This document shows positions 23,637 to 34,147 of a stretch of 64,000 bases of DNA, one piece after another (within the stretch, counting starts at the first letter, position 1; each line of letters starts with the position of its first letter). The notes beneath the pieces are model-generated. The model worked only from the letters and a program-made list of their open reading frames with translations. It was not told the DNA's origin and ran no database searches. Both the position numbers and the translations under genes were made by a program. This DNA comes from JAGPDF01 sp052035735. Lineage in GTDB: Bacteria; Acidobacteriota; Thermoanaerobaculia; Multivoradales; JAGPDF01. The DNA lies in assembly GCA_052035735.1 (NCBI GenBank), contig JBPOHI010000010.1, positions 1 through 64,000 of the forward strand, read 5' to 3'.

Positions 23637-25914
23637 GGCGGGTATTCTAAGCGCACCCAGCGAGACAGGCCGCGGCGAGCGGCTCCTGCTCGCCGCTCTC
23701 GCGGCGGTCTGGCTGCTCTTCGCCCTGCCTCTCCTCTCGGGCGAGCGAACGCTCCTCCTGCGCGACGTCTTCACCACGCATCTGCCGCAGAAGGCCTACG
23801 GAGCGGCGGCCCTCGCTCACGGCAGCATTCCGGCGTTTCATCCGGCCTGGGCAGGAGGGCAGCCGTTCGCCGGCAATCCGAACTTCCTGGCCTTCTATCC
23901 GGGCAACCTCCTCTATCTGCTGCTTCCCTTCTGGAGCGCCTTCAACGCCCACTACGTGCTGCATTGGCTGCTCGCCTTCGTCGGCTTCCGCAAGCTCGCG
24001 CGCGAGCTCGGGCAGAGCCCGGTGGCGGCGACCTTCGCTGCGCTCACCTATGCCGCTTCGGGCTACGTGCTCTCCTGCCTCACCTTCTACAACCTGATCG
24101 CAGTCGCCGCCTGGTTGCCGTTCGTCCTCTGGGGGCTGGCGCGCGGCGGACGCAGGGGGACGCTGTGGGGCGGCCTCGCCTGTGGCGGCATGCTGCTCGC
24201 CGGCGAACCGGTCACCGCGGCGCTCGCAGTCGCGCTGATGGCGCTGGTCGCGGTCGAGCGGCGGGGCTTCCAGCGCGGGCTCGGCGCGACCTTCGCCGTC
24301 GGTGGACTCGGCCTCGCCGTGGCGCTGCCGCAGGTCGTGGCGACGGCGCGGACCTTCGCCTTCACCTACCGCGGAGCGCACGGCCTCGAAGCCGGACAGG
24401 CGGCCAATCATGCGCTCCACCCGTTGCGCCTGCTCGAGCTCGTCCTGCCGCTCCCCTGGGGATGGCCCGCGGAGCTGGGGCGCTTCGGATACTGGTCGGA
24501 GGTCACGCCACTCACCCCCTACATCTACTCCTTGCATTTCGGAGTGGTGGCGCTCGCGCTCGCCCTGTACGGCGTGCGCATCCACCGTCGCTGGGCGGCG
24601 CTGGTCGGCGCGAGTCTGTTGCTCGGCATCGCCGGAGGACTCTCGGGCGAGCTGCTGCTCGCGCTGTCGGGCGGGCTCTTCCGCTATCCCCAGAAGCTCC
24701 TGCTGTGGACGACCGTCGGCGGCGCGCTGCTCGCCGGTTGGGGGCTCGACCGTCGCCTCGCGACCGGCGACGTTCCCGGCGAGCGCCCGCGCGCCGTGGG
24801 CGGGCTCGGCGTCGGCGCCGGAGTCGCGGCACTCGCTGCCGTCGTGCTGATCGTGCTCCGCCGTCCGGTGCAAGAGCTTTTCCGCGAACGGCTCGGCGCG
24901 CGCCATGAGCTGGTCGCCGCGACGCAGCAGGCGCAGTGGTTGCTCGCCTGCCTGGCGGCGGCGGCGTTGCTCGCCGCGGCAGCCTGGGCGCTTCGCCGGC
25001 GTCGCGGTGAGGTGCTGATCGCCCTGCAGGCGATCGCGCTGCTGCAGCTTCTTCCGACCGTGGCAACGGACCGCGTCGAAGTGCACGCTCCGGCGGCGCC
25101 GTGGGTCGAACGGCTCGGCGGAGAGCGTTCCGTCGCGCTGGCCTCGAACGCCTTCCCGCCGTGGAGCGAACGCACGCCGGCGCGCCCCTTCGAAACCGTG
25201 GCGGCGGGCTGGCGCGATGCACGGCTCGATCTCGAACCGGCCTCCGGTGCGCTGCACGGGCTCGTCTATCCGGTGGCGCCGGATCTCGACGGAATCTATT
25301 CGCCGCTGCAGTCGCTGCTCAACGACAATCTCGCGCGCTTCGACTGGCCGGCGCGCCTGCGCTGGTTGCGTCTGCTCGGCGCCGGCTGGCTCGTGCGGCT
25401 GGACGACGGGCGGCCGCCACCGCCGCTCGAGCTCGTCGCCTGGGAGCACCGGGCGGGCGTGCGCAGCGAGCTCTATCGCATTCCGGATCCGGTGGCTTTG
25501 GCTTTCTGGCCGCGCGAAGTGCTCGCCGTCGCGTCGCCGATCGCCGCACTCGGCGCGACGACCAATCTCGCCGACCCATTGGCGGTCGCCTTCGCCAGCC
25601 GCGCCGTCGAACATCACGCCGGCGCCAGCGTCGAGCTGCTCGCCGCGGAGGACGACCGGCTGCGCCTCGTCGTCGAAGGGAAAGGCGGGCTGCTGGTCGT
25701 TCAGCGCTGCTACTTTCCGCTGGTCGAGGCCCGTTTGGCGGACGGCCGCCGCCTCGCGACCCAGCCGGTCGATCTGGTGCTGCTCGGCGTCGAAGTGCCG
25801 GCAGGGCGGCACGAGATCCAGATCGGCAGCTCGTCGCGTCCCGAGGCGATCGCCGGCGGTCTGAGCCTGCTCACACTTCTCGTCGCGGCCTTCGCCGGTT
25901 GGCGGTGGCCGTGA
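23635..25914 (+). CDS. YfhO-like polytopic membrane protein (paralogue 1)
   Basis: A 759-residue protein. About twelve transmembrane helices lie in residues 15-490, followed by a periplasmic C-terminal beta-rich domain and a last helix. The N-terminal loop (LLLRDVFTTHLP, then GSIPAFHPAWAGGQPF, then FYPGNLLY) matches the YfhO/GT-C-like family. YfhO has been linked to sugar modification of lipoteichoic acid in Firmicutes, but the reaction here is unknown. The ATG at 23635 shares bases with the divergent UbiA-type ATG; GGAGAG lies just upstream. The stop overlaps the GTG of a paralogue by 4 bp. Confidence 0.75.
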   Translation: MAGILSAPSETGRGERLLLAALAAVWLLFALPLLSGERTLLLRDVFTTHLPQKAYGAAALAHGSIPAFHPAWAGGQPFAGNPNFLAFYPGNLLYLLLPFWSAFNAHYVLHWLLAFVGFRKLARELGQSPVAATFAALTYAASGYVLSCLTFYNLIAVAAWLPFVLWGLARGGRRGTLWGGLACGGMLLAGEPVTAALAVALMALVAVERRGFQRGLGATFAVGGLGLAVALPQVVATARTFAFTYRGAHGLEAGQAANHALHPLRLLELVLPLPWGWPAELGRFGYWSEVTPLTPYIYSLHFGVVALALALYGVRIHRRWAALVGASLLLGIAGGLSGELLLALSGGLFRYPQKLLLWTTVGGALLAGWGLDRRLATGDVPGERPRAVGGLGVGAGVAALAAVVLIVLRRPVQELFRERLGARHELVAATQQAQWLLACLAAAALLAAAAWALRRRRGEVLIALQAIALLQLLPTVATDRVEVHAPAAPWVERLGGERSVALASNAFPPWSERTPARPFETVAAGWRDARLDLEPASGALHGLVYPVAPDLDGIYSPLQSLLNDNLARFDWPARLRWLRLLGAGWLVRLDDGRPPPPLELVAWEHRAGVRSELYRIPDPVALAFWPREVLAVASPIAALGATTNLADPLAVAFASRAVEHHAGASVELLAAEDDRLRLVVEGKGGLLVVQRCYFPLVEARLADGRRLATQPVDLVLLGVEVPAGRHEIQIGSSSRPEAIAGGLSLLTLLVAAFAGWRWP
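23644..23649 (-). promoter_or_regulatory. -10-like element for leaderless UbiA-type transcript
   Basis: TAGAAT on the minus strand (five of six bases of TATAAT), exactly 7 nt before the ATG. It lies inside the first codons of the divergent YfhO-like gene. Confidence 0.55.
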
Positions 25915-28331
25915 GGCGATTCGCGCCGTTCCACGCGCTTCCGGCGCTGCTGCTGCTCGCCGCGATCGTGGCGCCGCTCGTGAGCGGCGAGAAGACTCTG
26001 ATTCTGCGCGATGTGCTGCAGACGCACTTCGTCGATCGCCTGGCGCTCGGCGAGGCGCTCCGCGACCTGCGGATGCCGCTCGTCGATGCGCAGCGCGCCG
26101 GCGGGCAGGCTCTGGCGGGCAACCTGAATGCACTGCCGTTCTATCCCGACAACCTGCTGATGCTGCTCGGCGCCGGCGCCAGCTCGACGCTCTGGGCGTT
26201 GAATGCCCACTTCTGGCTGCATTGGCTGCTCGCGCTCGCGGCAGCGTTCTGGATGGCGCGTGCCTTCGGTCTCCCCGCCCCTGCGAGCTGGATGGGGGCG
26301 ACGGTCTACGTCTTCTCGGGCTACTTCGCCAGCCAGCTGAATCTCTACAACACGATCGCCGCCGCGGCGCTCGCGCCGGCCCTGGTCGCCGCCTTCCTCG
26401 AGACGGCGCCGGGCAAGTCGGCCGGTACCGTCCGGCGCGGTCGGTGCGCCGCCGCCGTGCTCTGGGCGCTGCTGCTGCTCGGCGGCGAGCCGATGATCGC
26501 CCTGCTCGGGCTCGGAGCCGCCGCCGGCGCGCTCGCTGTCGTCGCCGGCTGGCGCGCCTTCTCGGCCCGGCTGGCGCTCGCGCTCGCCGCCGGCACGCTC
26601 CTCGCGGCGCCGCAGATCGTCGAGATGGCGCGCATTCTGCCGCTCGCGTTCCGCAACTACTCCGGTCCGGGCGAGGGCCAGGCGATCCTGGGGAGCTTCC
26701 GGGCCGCGCACGTGGCCGACCTGCTGTGGCCGTTCTTCTTCGGCCGGCCGAGTCTCGCCGAGGTCTTCGCACCGCACCAGTTCGACGGCTTCCCGCCGCT
26801 GCACTTCACGCTCTATCCAGGTCTGCTGGCGCTGGTGCTCGCCGCTGCCGGCGCCCTCTCTGCGCTCGGCGCCGCCAGCAAGGTGAGCGCTCCCGCCCTC
26901 CGTCCGGCGGCGCTCTGGGGTGTCGGAGCGCTGGCTGCCGCGCTGTTTTTCGCCCTCGGCCGCTTCAACCCGCTCGTCGAAGCCCTCTGGCACCTGCCTC
27001 TGGGGAGGCTGCTGCGCTTTCCGGCCAAGTTCTGGCTCCTCGGCGCCCTCGGCGGGAGCCTGCTCTGCGCCGTCGGCTTCGACGGTGCGCTGACGCACGC
27101 CCGGCGCACGATTTCGCGCCTCCTCTCGGGGCTCGCGATCGCCTTCGCGCTGCTTCTCGCCGGCTCCATCGCCGCGCCGGAGAGGTTCCTGGGCTGGTTG
27201 AGCGGAATGCTGCAGCCGGGTCTGCCCGTGGGGCTGCTGCGCGGCGATCTGGTGCGCCTGCAGGGCCTCACGCTGCTGTCGCTCGGACTGCTCGGAGCTG
27301 CGCTGGGTGCGGTCGCCATCGGCCGCCGCGCGCCGCGCGCCGCCGGCGTCGCCCTGGTGCTGCTCCATGCTGCGACGCAGACCTGGGCGATGTTGCCGGC
27401 GGTGCCGATGGACGCCGTCGCGCCCTACCTCGAAGCGCCGCCGATCCTGGCGTCGATTCCCGCCGGCAGCGTCGTCGTGCACGGCGGGAATCACGAGCTC
27501 TTCCGGCCGGGGACGATCTTCCAGGGCAACTATCCCGACGGGCGCCTGCTGTGGCTCACCCGGCGGTCGGCGCGCGAGCTCTATCCGTTCGCCGCGCTCG
27601 CGCACGGCTTGCGGGCGGAGCTCGCGATCTCACCCGAGGGCCTCGACAGCTTCCTCACGCAGGCGCTCACCGTCGGGATGAAGAACTTCCCCGATGCGCG
27701 CCGGCTGGACCTGCTGGCCGCGCTCGGCGTCGACTATCTGCTGCTCGATCGCGAGCTAGCCGCCGACGCACGCGACCGTGTGCGTGAGGTGGCGAGCGAC
27801 GAGAACTTCGGCCAGCGTGTGCGCCTCTATGAGCTCGTCGACCGCGCACACGAGGTCGAGTTCGCCACGCGGATCGTGCGCGCGCCGCAGATGAACGCCG
27901 CCCTCGCCGCTATCTTCGACCCGGCGTTCGATCCGCACCGCACGGCCATCGTGCCGGGGGAGGGCGCGGTGAGCGAGCCGCCGCCGGACGTCACCGCGCG
28001 CGTCAGCCTGGTGAGCGAGAGCGCCGAGGAGGTGATCGTCGACAGCGACTCCGACGCCCCCGGCGTCGTTTTCCTGCGCCGCGCCTACCTCGATCTCTGG
28101 CGGGTGGCGATCGACGGCAGCGAAGTCCCGACGGTGATCGCCCAGGCCGCCAGGCTGGGCGTCGCGGTGCCCGCCGGCCGGCATCGCGTCCGCTTCTGGA
28201 TCGACCGTCGCCCGACCGCCGCCGGAGGGGTGCTGGCCCTCGCCGGCGCCGGCCTGCTGGCATTCGTCCTCCGCCGGCCGAAGGGCTCGCGGAACCTCGC
28301 CGCCCGCGCCTTCGGGCGGTCCGGATCGTGA
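25911..28331 (+). CDS. YfhO-like polytopic membrane protein (paralogue 2)
   Basis: An 806-residue relative of the upstream gene. VSGEKTLILRDVLQTHF parallels LSGERTLLLRDVFTTHL, and GGQALAGNLNALPFYPDNLL parallels GGQPFAGNPNFLAFYPGNLL. It has about twelve transmembrane helices, a long periplasmic C-terminal domain and a final helix near 785. The GTG at 25911 overlaps the previous stop (GTGA), so synthesis is coupled. The tandem pair probably arose by duplication and may form a heterodimer or act on successive residues. No catalytic residues can be assigned with confidence. It ends 88 bp before the carboxylase gene. Confidence 0.74.
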   Translation: MRRFAPFHALPALLLLAAIVAPLVSGEKTLILRDVLQTHFVDRLALGEALRDLRMPLVDAQRAGGQALAGNLNALPFYPDNLLMLLGAGASSTLWALNAHFWLHWLLALAAAFWMARAFGLPAPASWMGATVYVFSGYFASQLNLYNTIAAAALAPALVAAFLETAPGKSAGTVRRGRCAAAVLWALLLLGGEPMIALLGLGAAAGALAVVAGWRAFSARLALALAAGTLLAAPQIVEMARILPLAFRNYSGPGEGQAILGSFRAAHVADLLWPFFFGRPSLAEVFAPHQFDGFPPLHFTLYPGLLALVLAAAGALSALGAASKVSAPALRPAALWGVGALAAALFFALGRFNPLVEALWHLPLGRLLRFPAKFWLLGALGGSLLCAVGFDGALTHARRTISRLLSGLAIAFALLLAGSIAAPERFLGWLSGMLQPGLPVGLLRGDLVRLQGLTLLSLGLLGAALGAVAIGRRAPRAAGVALVLLHAATQTWAMLPAVPMDAVAPYLEAPPILASIPAGSVVVHGGNHELFRPGTIFQGNYPDGRLLWLTRRSARELYPFAALAHGLRAELAISPEGLDSFLTQALTVGMKNFPDARRLDLLAALGVDYLLLDRELAADARDRVREVASDENFGQRVRLYELVDRAHEVEFATRIVRAPQMNAALAAIFDPAFDPHRTAIVPGEGAVSEPPPDVTARVSLVSESAEEVIVDSDSDAPGVVFLRRAYLDLWRVAIDGSEVPTVIAQAARLGVAVPAGRHRVRFWIDRRPTAAGGVLALAGAGLLAFVLRRPKGSRNLAARAFGRSGS

Positions 28332-28340
28332 GGCGGGTGG

Positions 28341-28346
28341 TAGCAT
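28341..28346 (+). promoter_or_regulatory. -10-like element before the biotin carboxylase gene
   Basis: TAGCAT in the 88-bp gap, about 74 nt before the GTG start. This unit would have a normal leader. The sequence GGTAGCAT also occurs upstream of pntA2 (34142-34147, minus). Confidence 0.3.
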
Positions 28347-28419
28347 TCCGGGAGTCGCAGCCGGTGCCTTGAAAGTGCCGCACGCCCGCCGGGAAGTCCG
28401 GGGAAACCGCGAGATTCGA

Positions 28420-29946
<1,527 letters not shown>

Positions 29947-29948
29947 GG

Positions 29949-30452
29949 ATGCAGCTGATCAGCAGAGTCGCCGGGAAGACCGCGCCGATCACCGTCGATC
30001 GGCACCACGGCCGGTACGTGGTCGAGATCGGCGGCGTCCGGCACGAGGTCGACACGCGGACCCTGGGCCCGTGGGTGCTCAGCCTGCTCGTCGAAGGCGA
30101 CAGCCACGAGGTGGCGGTCGTTCGTCAGGGCGACGGCCACTATTCGGTCGACTGGCGCGGCCGGTCGTTCGCCGTCGAGCTGGTCGATCCGCTCACCCAC
30201 TTGGCCGAGAGCGCGCGCGGCGATGCCGGCAGGCAGGGCAAGAAGGTCGTCAAGGCTTACATGCCGGGGCGCGTCGTCGAGGTTCGGGTTCAGCCCGGCG
30301 ATCGGGTGGAGGCCGGCCAGCCGATGATCGTGCTCGAGGCGATGAAGATGCAGAACGAGATCCAGGCCGAGCGCGCCGGTACGGTAAGCCGCGTCTTCGT
30401 CACCGCCGGCGAGGCGGTCGAAGGCGGCGACCCGCTGGTCGAAGTCGAGTGA
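29949..30452 (+). CDS. Biotin carboxyl carrier protein of acyl-CoA carboxylase
   Basis: A 167-residue protein. The last ~70 residues are a biotinyl domain with the biotin-accepting Lys133 in EAMKMQNE and a typical Pro/Gly hammerhead (KAYMPGRVVEVRVQPGDRV). The N-terminal ~90 residues (beta-rich, with YVVEIGGVRHEV) resemble the BT-like linker of propionyl/methylcrotonyl-CoA carboxylase alpha chains. So the usual single alpha chain (BC-BT-BCCP) seems split into two adjacent genes. The ATG is preceded by GGAAGGAG, which lies in the 3' end of the carboxylase gene, 2 bp away. An unlinked beta subunit must provide the carboxyltransferase. Confidence 0.9.
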   Translation: MQLISRVAGKTAPITVDRHHGRYVVEIGGVRHEVDTRTLGPWVLSLLVEGDSHEVAVVRQGDGHYSVDWRGRSFAVELVDPLTHLAESARGDAGRQGKKVVKAYMPGRVVEVRVQPGDRVEAGQPMIVLEAMKMQNEIQAERAGTVSRVFVTAGEAVEGGDPLVEVE

Positions 30453-30552
30453 GGGCCGGTCCGCCCGACGCGTCGCGCTGAACTTCTGCGCCGCCCAGCC
30501 GTACCTTCCCGAGTCGATCCCAGCTCCAGCGACCGGATCGAGGAGGCTCCCC

Positions 30553-31113
30553 ATGCAGCGATTCGCCGTCCGCCTGAGCGTTCTGATGTTCGCCGCCCTG
30601 CCCTTCGCCGCTGCGCCCTCCCCGGCGGCGGCGCAGGCGGGCGCGCCGCAGGCTCCAGCGTGCTCCGCGCCCGAGCACCGGCAGTTCGACTTCTGGCTCG
30701 GCGACTGGCAGGTCGAGGTGCCGGGCAAGCCGGCCAACAAGAGCCGCATCACCAGGCTCTTCGGCGCCTGCGGCCTCCGCGAGGAGTACTGGGCCGGCGG
30801 CGGCCGCTACGAGGGCTCGAGCTTCAACGTCTACGACGCGACGCGCAAGGTCTGGCATCAGACCTGGGTCGACAACCAGGGCGGCCTGCTGGCGCTCGAA
30901 GGGGGGCTGCGCGGCGCCAGCATGGTGCTCGAGGGCGAGCAGCCCGGGCCCCAGGGCGGCAAGCAGACGAATCGCATCACCTGGACGCCCAACGCCGACG
31001 GCACCGTGCGACAGCTGTGGGAGATCTCGACCGACGCCGGGAAGAGCTGGACGACCGCCTTCGACGGCCTCTACCGTCATCCGCCGGCGGCGCCGCCCGC
31101 CGCCAAGCCCTGA
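30553..31113 (+). CDS. Small secreted protein, DUF1579-like
   Basis: A 186-residue protein with a clear signal peptide (about 1-28, ending PAAAQA). The mature domain opens with FDFWLGDWQVEVPGK and contains GRYEGSSFNVYDATRKVWHQTWVD. This pattern is seen in DUF1579-type lipocalin-like proteins of unknown function. The only two Cys are at the mature N-terminus and in FGACGL, and could form a disulfide. The ATG has AGGAGG 7 nt upstream and a 100-bp gap before it, so it may have its own promoter. It converges with the ThrE-type gene, with only 9 bp between stops. Confidence 0.7.
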   Translation: MQRFAVRLSVLMFAALPFAAAPSPAAAQAGAPQAPACSAPEHRQFDFWLGDWQVEVPGKPANKSRITRLFGACGLREEYWAGGGRYEGSSFNVYDATRKVWHQTWVDNQGGLLALEGGLRGASMVLEGEQPGPQGGKQTNRITWTPNADGTVRQLWEISTDAGKSWTTAFDGLYRHPPAAPPAAKP

Positions 31114-31122
31114 GCCGGCGCC

Positions 31123-32391
31123 CTACGGCGGAGCCGGAAGCCGACCGCGAGCGCTGCGATCGCGGCGCTCGACGGTGAGCGCCGACGAGATGAGGAGTCC
31201 GGCGACCAGAGAGGCGGCCACGAGCAGCATGCGGAAGGCGGTCTGGATGCCTGGCACCACGTCTTCGGCGAGCAGGGCCGTGAGGCTGCGGTAGCCGATC
31301 GAGCCGGGAACCAGCATGAGGATGCCCGGCACCAGCGGGATCGAAGCCGGCAAGCGGCGCAGACGCTGATAGAGGCCGCTCGCCAGGCCGACGGCCAAGG
31401 CGCCGACGAACATGCCGACCTCGGGTTCGAGCATCTCGGCGCCGAGCCTGCCGGCGAAGTAGCCGACGGTACCGATGACGACGATCCAGGGGATCTCGGT
31501 GCGCGGCGCCCGCAGCAGTACCGAGAGCGCCAGCGGAGCGAGCAGGAGCGCCGCCAACTGCAACCAGGCCGGCGGGCCGAGCGCGATGGCGGCACTCGCG
31601 GCGGCGGTCGAGCCCACGCGCGCCTCGAGCACGGCGGCAGCCAGGCGGCTGCCGATGGCGACCCCGAGGCCGATCATCAGGAAAGTCACCAGCGCGCCGG
31701 CGAAGCGCGCCGTGCCCGACGACAGGTGGCGCGTCGCGAGCTCCGAGAGCGCGACGGTGAGGGTGTAGCCCGGCAACAGCACGATCAGGCCGGCCACGGT
31801 CGCGATGTAGACCGACAGCGGCGGTGCCGCCTGCGCAATCACCGCGGCGGTGAACGCGGCGAAGGCGGCGGCTGCGGGTTCGAAGAGTCGCTCGGCAGCC
31901 GGCCGGCGTTCGGCGAGAAAGGCGACGAGCCCGGTCACCAGGCCGACGAAGCCGGCGACGGCGACCTCGCGCAGCGAGCCGCCGAGAAAGACCGCGCTGG
32001 TCGCCGAGGCAAGGCCCCAGGAGAAGTAGGTGAGCTTGCGGCTGTAGCGGCGCGGCCGGCGGGCGATCTCGACGATCTCGGCGCTCGCCGCCTCGGGCGC
32101 CGTGCGGCCGTCGCGCACACGTTCGAGGAGCCCCTCGAGATCGGCGAGCCGGCCGAGGTCGATCCCTCCCGGCGTCACCCGCTCGAGATGGGTGCGTTGC
32201 ACCCCACCTTCGCCGAAGGAGATGAACAGGGAGGTGGGAGTGGAGAAGAACTGCGCCGGAACTCCCAGGCGCAACGCGACGTCGGCGAGCGCCGACTCGA
32301 GCTGTGGCGCCGAGAAACCGGCCTCGTGCAGCGCGCGACCGAGACGGATGAGGAAAACGGCTGCGAACTCCTCCTCCGGCCCGGTCGGCAT
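31123..32391 (-). CDS. ThrE-type threonine/serine exporter
   Basis: A 422-residue membrane protein with both halves of the ThrE family. The N-terminal DUF1212-like part has a cytoplasmic region (GRALHEAGFSAPQLESAL) and five helices. The C-terminal DUF3815-like part has about five helices (VPGILMLVPGSIGYRSL). ThrE exports threonine and serine using the proton motive force in Corynebacterium; specificity here is unproven. The ATG at 32391 has TAGCTT 6 nt upstream, the leaderless pattern. It is the last of the minus-strand genes next to pntAB but has its own promoter, so it may be an independent unit. Confidence 0.87.
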   Translation of the reverse strand: MPTGPEEEFAAVFLIRLGRALHEAGFSAPQLESALADVALRLGVPAQFFSTPTSLFISFGEGGVQRTHLERVTPGGIDLGRLADLEGLLERVRDGRTAPEAASAEIVEIARRPRRYSRKLTYFSWGLASATSAVFLGGSLREVAVAGFVGLVTGLVAFLAERRPAAERLFEPAAAAFAAFTAAVIAQAAPPLSVYIATVAGLIVLLPGYTLTVALSELATRHLSSGTARFAGALVTFLMIGLGVAIGSRLAAAVLEARVGSTAAASAAIALGPPAWLQLAALLLAPLALSVLLRAPRTEIPWIVVIGTVGYFAGRLGAEMLEPEVGMFVGALAVGLASGLYQRLRRLPASIPLVPGILMLVPGSIGYRSLTALLAEDVVPGIQTAFRMLLVAASLVAGLLISSALTVERRDRSARGRLPAPP

Positions 32392-32397
32392 ACCCTC

Positions 32398-32403
32398 AAG
32401 CTA
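32398..32403 (-). promoter_or_regulatory. -10-like element for the ThrE-type gene
   Basis: TAGCTT on the minus strand, 6 nt before the ATG. The intervening GAGGGT is too close to the ATG to serve as a good Shine-Dalgarno. Confidence 0.45.
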
Positions 32404-32419
32404 TCAGCTCAGCGGCCGG

Positions 32420-33811
32420 TCAATGCCCACCCTCTTCGCCCTTGAGCGACGAGAGGATTCCCTGGACGACCTGCTTGGCGTCGCCGAACACCATCAGGGT
32501 GTTGTCCATGAAGTAGAGCTGGTTGTCGATGCCGGCGAAGCCCGGGTTCTTCGAGCGCTTGATGGCGAGGCAGGTGCGCGCCTTGTCGGCGTCGATGATC
32601 GGCATGCCGAAAATCGGGCTCTTCGGGTCGGAGCGCGCTGCGGGGTTTACTACGTCGTTGGCGCCGATCACCAGCACGACGTCGACCTGGGGCATGTCGG
32701 GATTGACGTCCTCCATCTCGGCGAGGCAGTCGTACGGGAGGTTCGCCTCGGCGAGCAGGACGTTCATGTGCCCCGGCATGCGGCCCGCGACCGGATGGAC
32801 GGCGAACTTGACCTCGATCCCCTTCGCCGTCAGCACGTCGTAGAGGTCCTTCACCCGATGCTGCGCCTGCGACACCGCCATGCCGTAGCCCGGCACGATG
32901 ACGACCTTGCTGGCGTTTTCGAGGATGAGCGCCGCGTCTTCGGTGGTCGCGCCCTTGTAGATCCCCTGTTCCCCCGCTGCGGAGGCGGCCTGCACCTGCC
33001 CGAACGCGCCGAACAGGACGTTGGTGAACGAGCGGTTCATCGCCTTGCACATGATGACCGCGAGGATGAAGCCGGAGGAGCCGTCGAGCGCGCCGGCGGT
33101 GATCAGCAGCTTGTTTCCGAGCACGAAACCCATGGCCACGGCGGCGAGGCCGGCGTAGCTGTTGAGCAGCGCGATCACCGTCGGCATGTCGGCGCCGCCG
33201 ATCGGCAGGATGAGCAGCACTCCGAAGACCAGCGCGAGACCGGCGAGCACCGCGAAGTACTGCCACTGCGTCGGGTCGCGCACCAGCATGACGGCGCAGA
33301 AGACGGCGATGCCGAGCAGCAGGAAGGTGACGAGGTTCTGGTTGCGATAGGTCACCGGGCGGGTCGGGATGACCTCCTGGAGCTTGCCCGCCGCCATGAG
33401 GGCACCGGTGAGCGTCAGGAAGCCGAGCAGGACCTCGACGGCGATGGCGATCGTGCGGAAGGTGGTGAGCTCCCCGGGCTGGTGCAGCCAGAGCATGTAT
33501 TTGGCCGTGCCGACGAGGCCGACGGCGGTGCCGCCGAAAGCCAGCGCCAGCGCGGTCCGCTGCGGCACGGCGGTGAGCGGCACACGCGACAGCGGAATAC
33601 CGATGAACGTGCCGGCGATGAGCGCGACGACGATCCACTTGTATTCGACGATTTCGGGGAAGAGGAGCGTACCGGTGATCGCGGCGGTCATGCCGCAGAC
33701 GCCGGCGAGAACGCCGCGCCGTGCGGTGCTCGGATGCGAGAGCCACTTGAGCGACAGAACGAAGAGGCCGGTCGCGATGAGGTAGCAGAACTGGACGATA
33801 TGGGCGATCAC
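32420..33811 (-). CDS. pntB: NAD(P) transhydrogenase beta subunit
   Basis: A 463-residue PntB. About nine transmembrane helices in residues 1-260 form part of the proton channel. The C-terminal NADP(H)-binding domain III contains VPGYGMAVSQAQH, HPVAGRMPGHMNVLLAEANL and ANDVVNP, all diagnostic. The enzyme couples proton entry to NADPH formation from NADH. The ATG overlaps the pntA2 stop by 4 bp. The NAD-binding PntA1 (domain I) is absent from this locus; transcription begins at PntA2, so the third subunit must be encoded elsewhere or be missing. Confidence 0.95.
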   Translation of the reverse strand: MIAHIVQFCYLIATGLFVLSLKWLSHPSTARRGVLAGVCGMTAAITGTLLFPEIVEYKWIVVALIAGTFIGIPLSRVPLTAVPQRTALALAFGGTAVGLVGTAKYMLWLHQPGELTTFRTIAIAVEVLLGFLTLTGALMAAGKLQEVIPTRPVTYRNQNLVTFLLLGIAVFCAVMLVRDPTQWQYFAVLAGLALVFGVLLILPIGGADMPTVIALLNSYAGLAAVAMGFVLGNKLLITAGALDGSSGFILAVIMCKAMNRSFTNVLFGAFGQVQAASAAGEQGIYKGATTEDAALILENASKVVIVPGYGMAVSQAQHRVKDLYDVLTAKGIEVKFAVHPVAGRMPGHMNVLLAEANLPYDCLAEMEDVNPDMPQVDVVLVIGANDVVNPAARSDPKSPIFGMPIIDADKARTCLAIKRSKNPGFAGIDNQLYFMDNTLMVFGDAKQVVQGILSSLKGEEGGH

Positions 33812-34107
33812 GGCTTGGGATCCTCGCGCTTCTTGAACATCTTGAGCATGCGGTCGGTGATCAGAAAGCCGCCGACGATGTTGGTCATCGAGGCCCCGAC
33901 CGCGATCGCGGCGAGAGTCGTGGTGAGCGGATCGTGGGCCTCTCCGGCGAGGAGGATCGAGCCCACGATCGCGATCGCCGAGATGGCGCTGGTCAGCGAC
34001 ATCAACGGCGTGTGCAGCAGGCGCGAAACGTTACGAATGACTTCGAAGCCGATGAAACCGGCCAGCATGAAAACGAACAACATTCCCCAGACATCTGCCC
34101 CACTCAT
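33808..34107 (-). CDS. NAD(P) transhydrogenase alpha-2 (membrane) subunit
   Basis: A 99-residue protein with three transmembrane helices (GMLFVFMLAGFIGFEVIRNV, then LHTPLMSLTSAISAIAIVG, then ASMTNIVGGFLITDRML). This is the membrane part of PntA that is a separate subunit in many bacteria. The ATG at 34107 has an excellent AGGAGG upstream; a longer in-frame start at 34170 was rejected. It is coupled to pntB. Its usual partner PntA1 is not upstream: 34108-34383 is noncoding. Confidence 0.9.
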   Translation of the reverse strand: MSGADVWGMLFVFMLAGFIGFEVIRNVSRLLHTPLMSLTSAISAIAIVGSILLAGEAHDPLTTTLAAIAVGASMTNIVGGFLITDRMLKMFKKREDPKP

Positions 34108-34141
34108 GTTGCCTCCTGGTTCTTCGTCGGCGAATCGAGCC

Positions 34142-34147
34142 ATGCTA
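34142..34147 (-). promoter_or_regulatory. -10-like element of the pntA2-pntB operon
   Basis: TAGCAT on the minus strand, about 34 nt before the ATG, with an AGGAGG ribosome site between. The 276-bp divergent region 34108-34383 otherwise holds only the mfd promoter. The sequence in between is Pro/Ala-codon-like GC-rich DNA with no supported gene. Confidence 0.35.

Noticed and set aside
23647..26772. Very long minus-strand open frame (over 1000 codons) opposite the YfhO-like genes
   Set aside because: It is the antisense shadow of a high-GC gene: Arg/Ala/Pro-rich, low complexity, no domain. The plus-strand frame has clear membrane-protein periodicity and conserved motifs.
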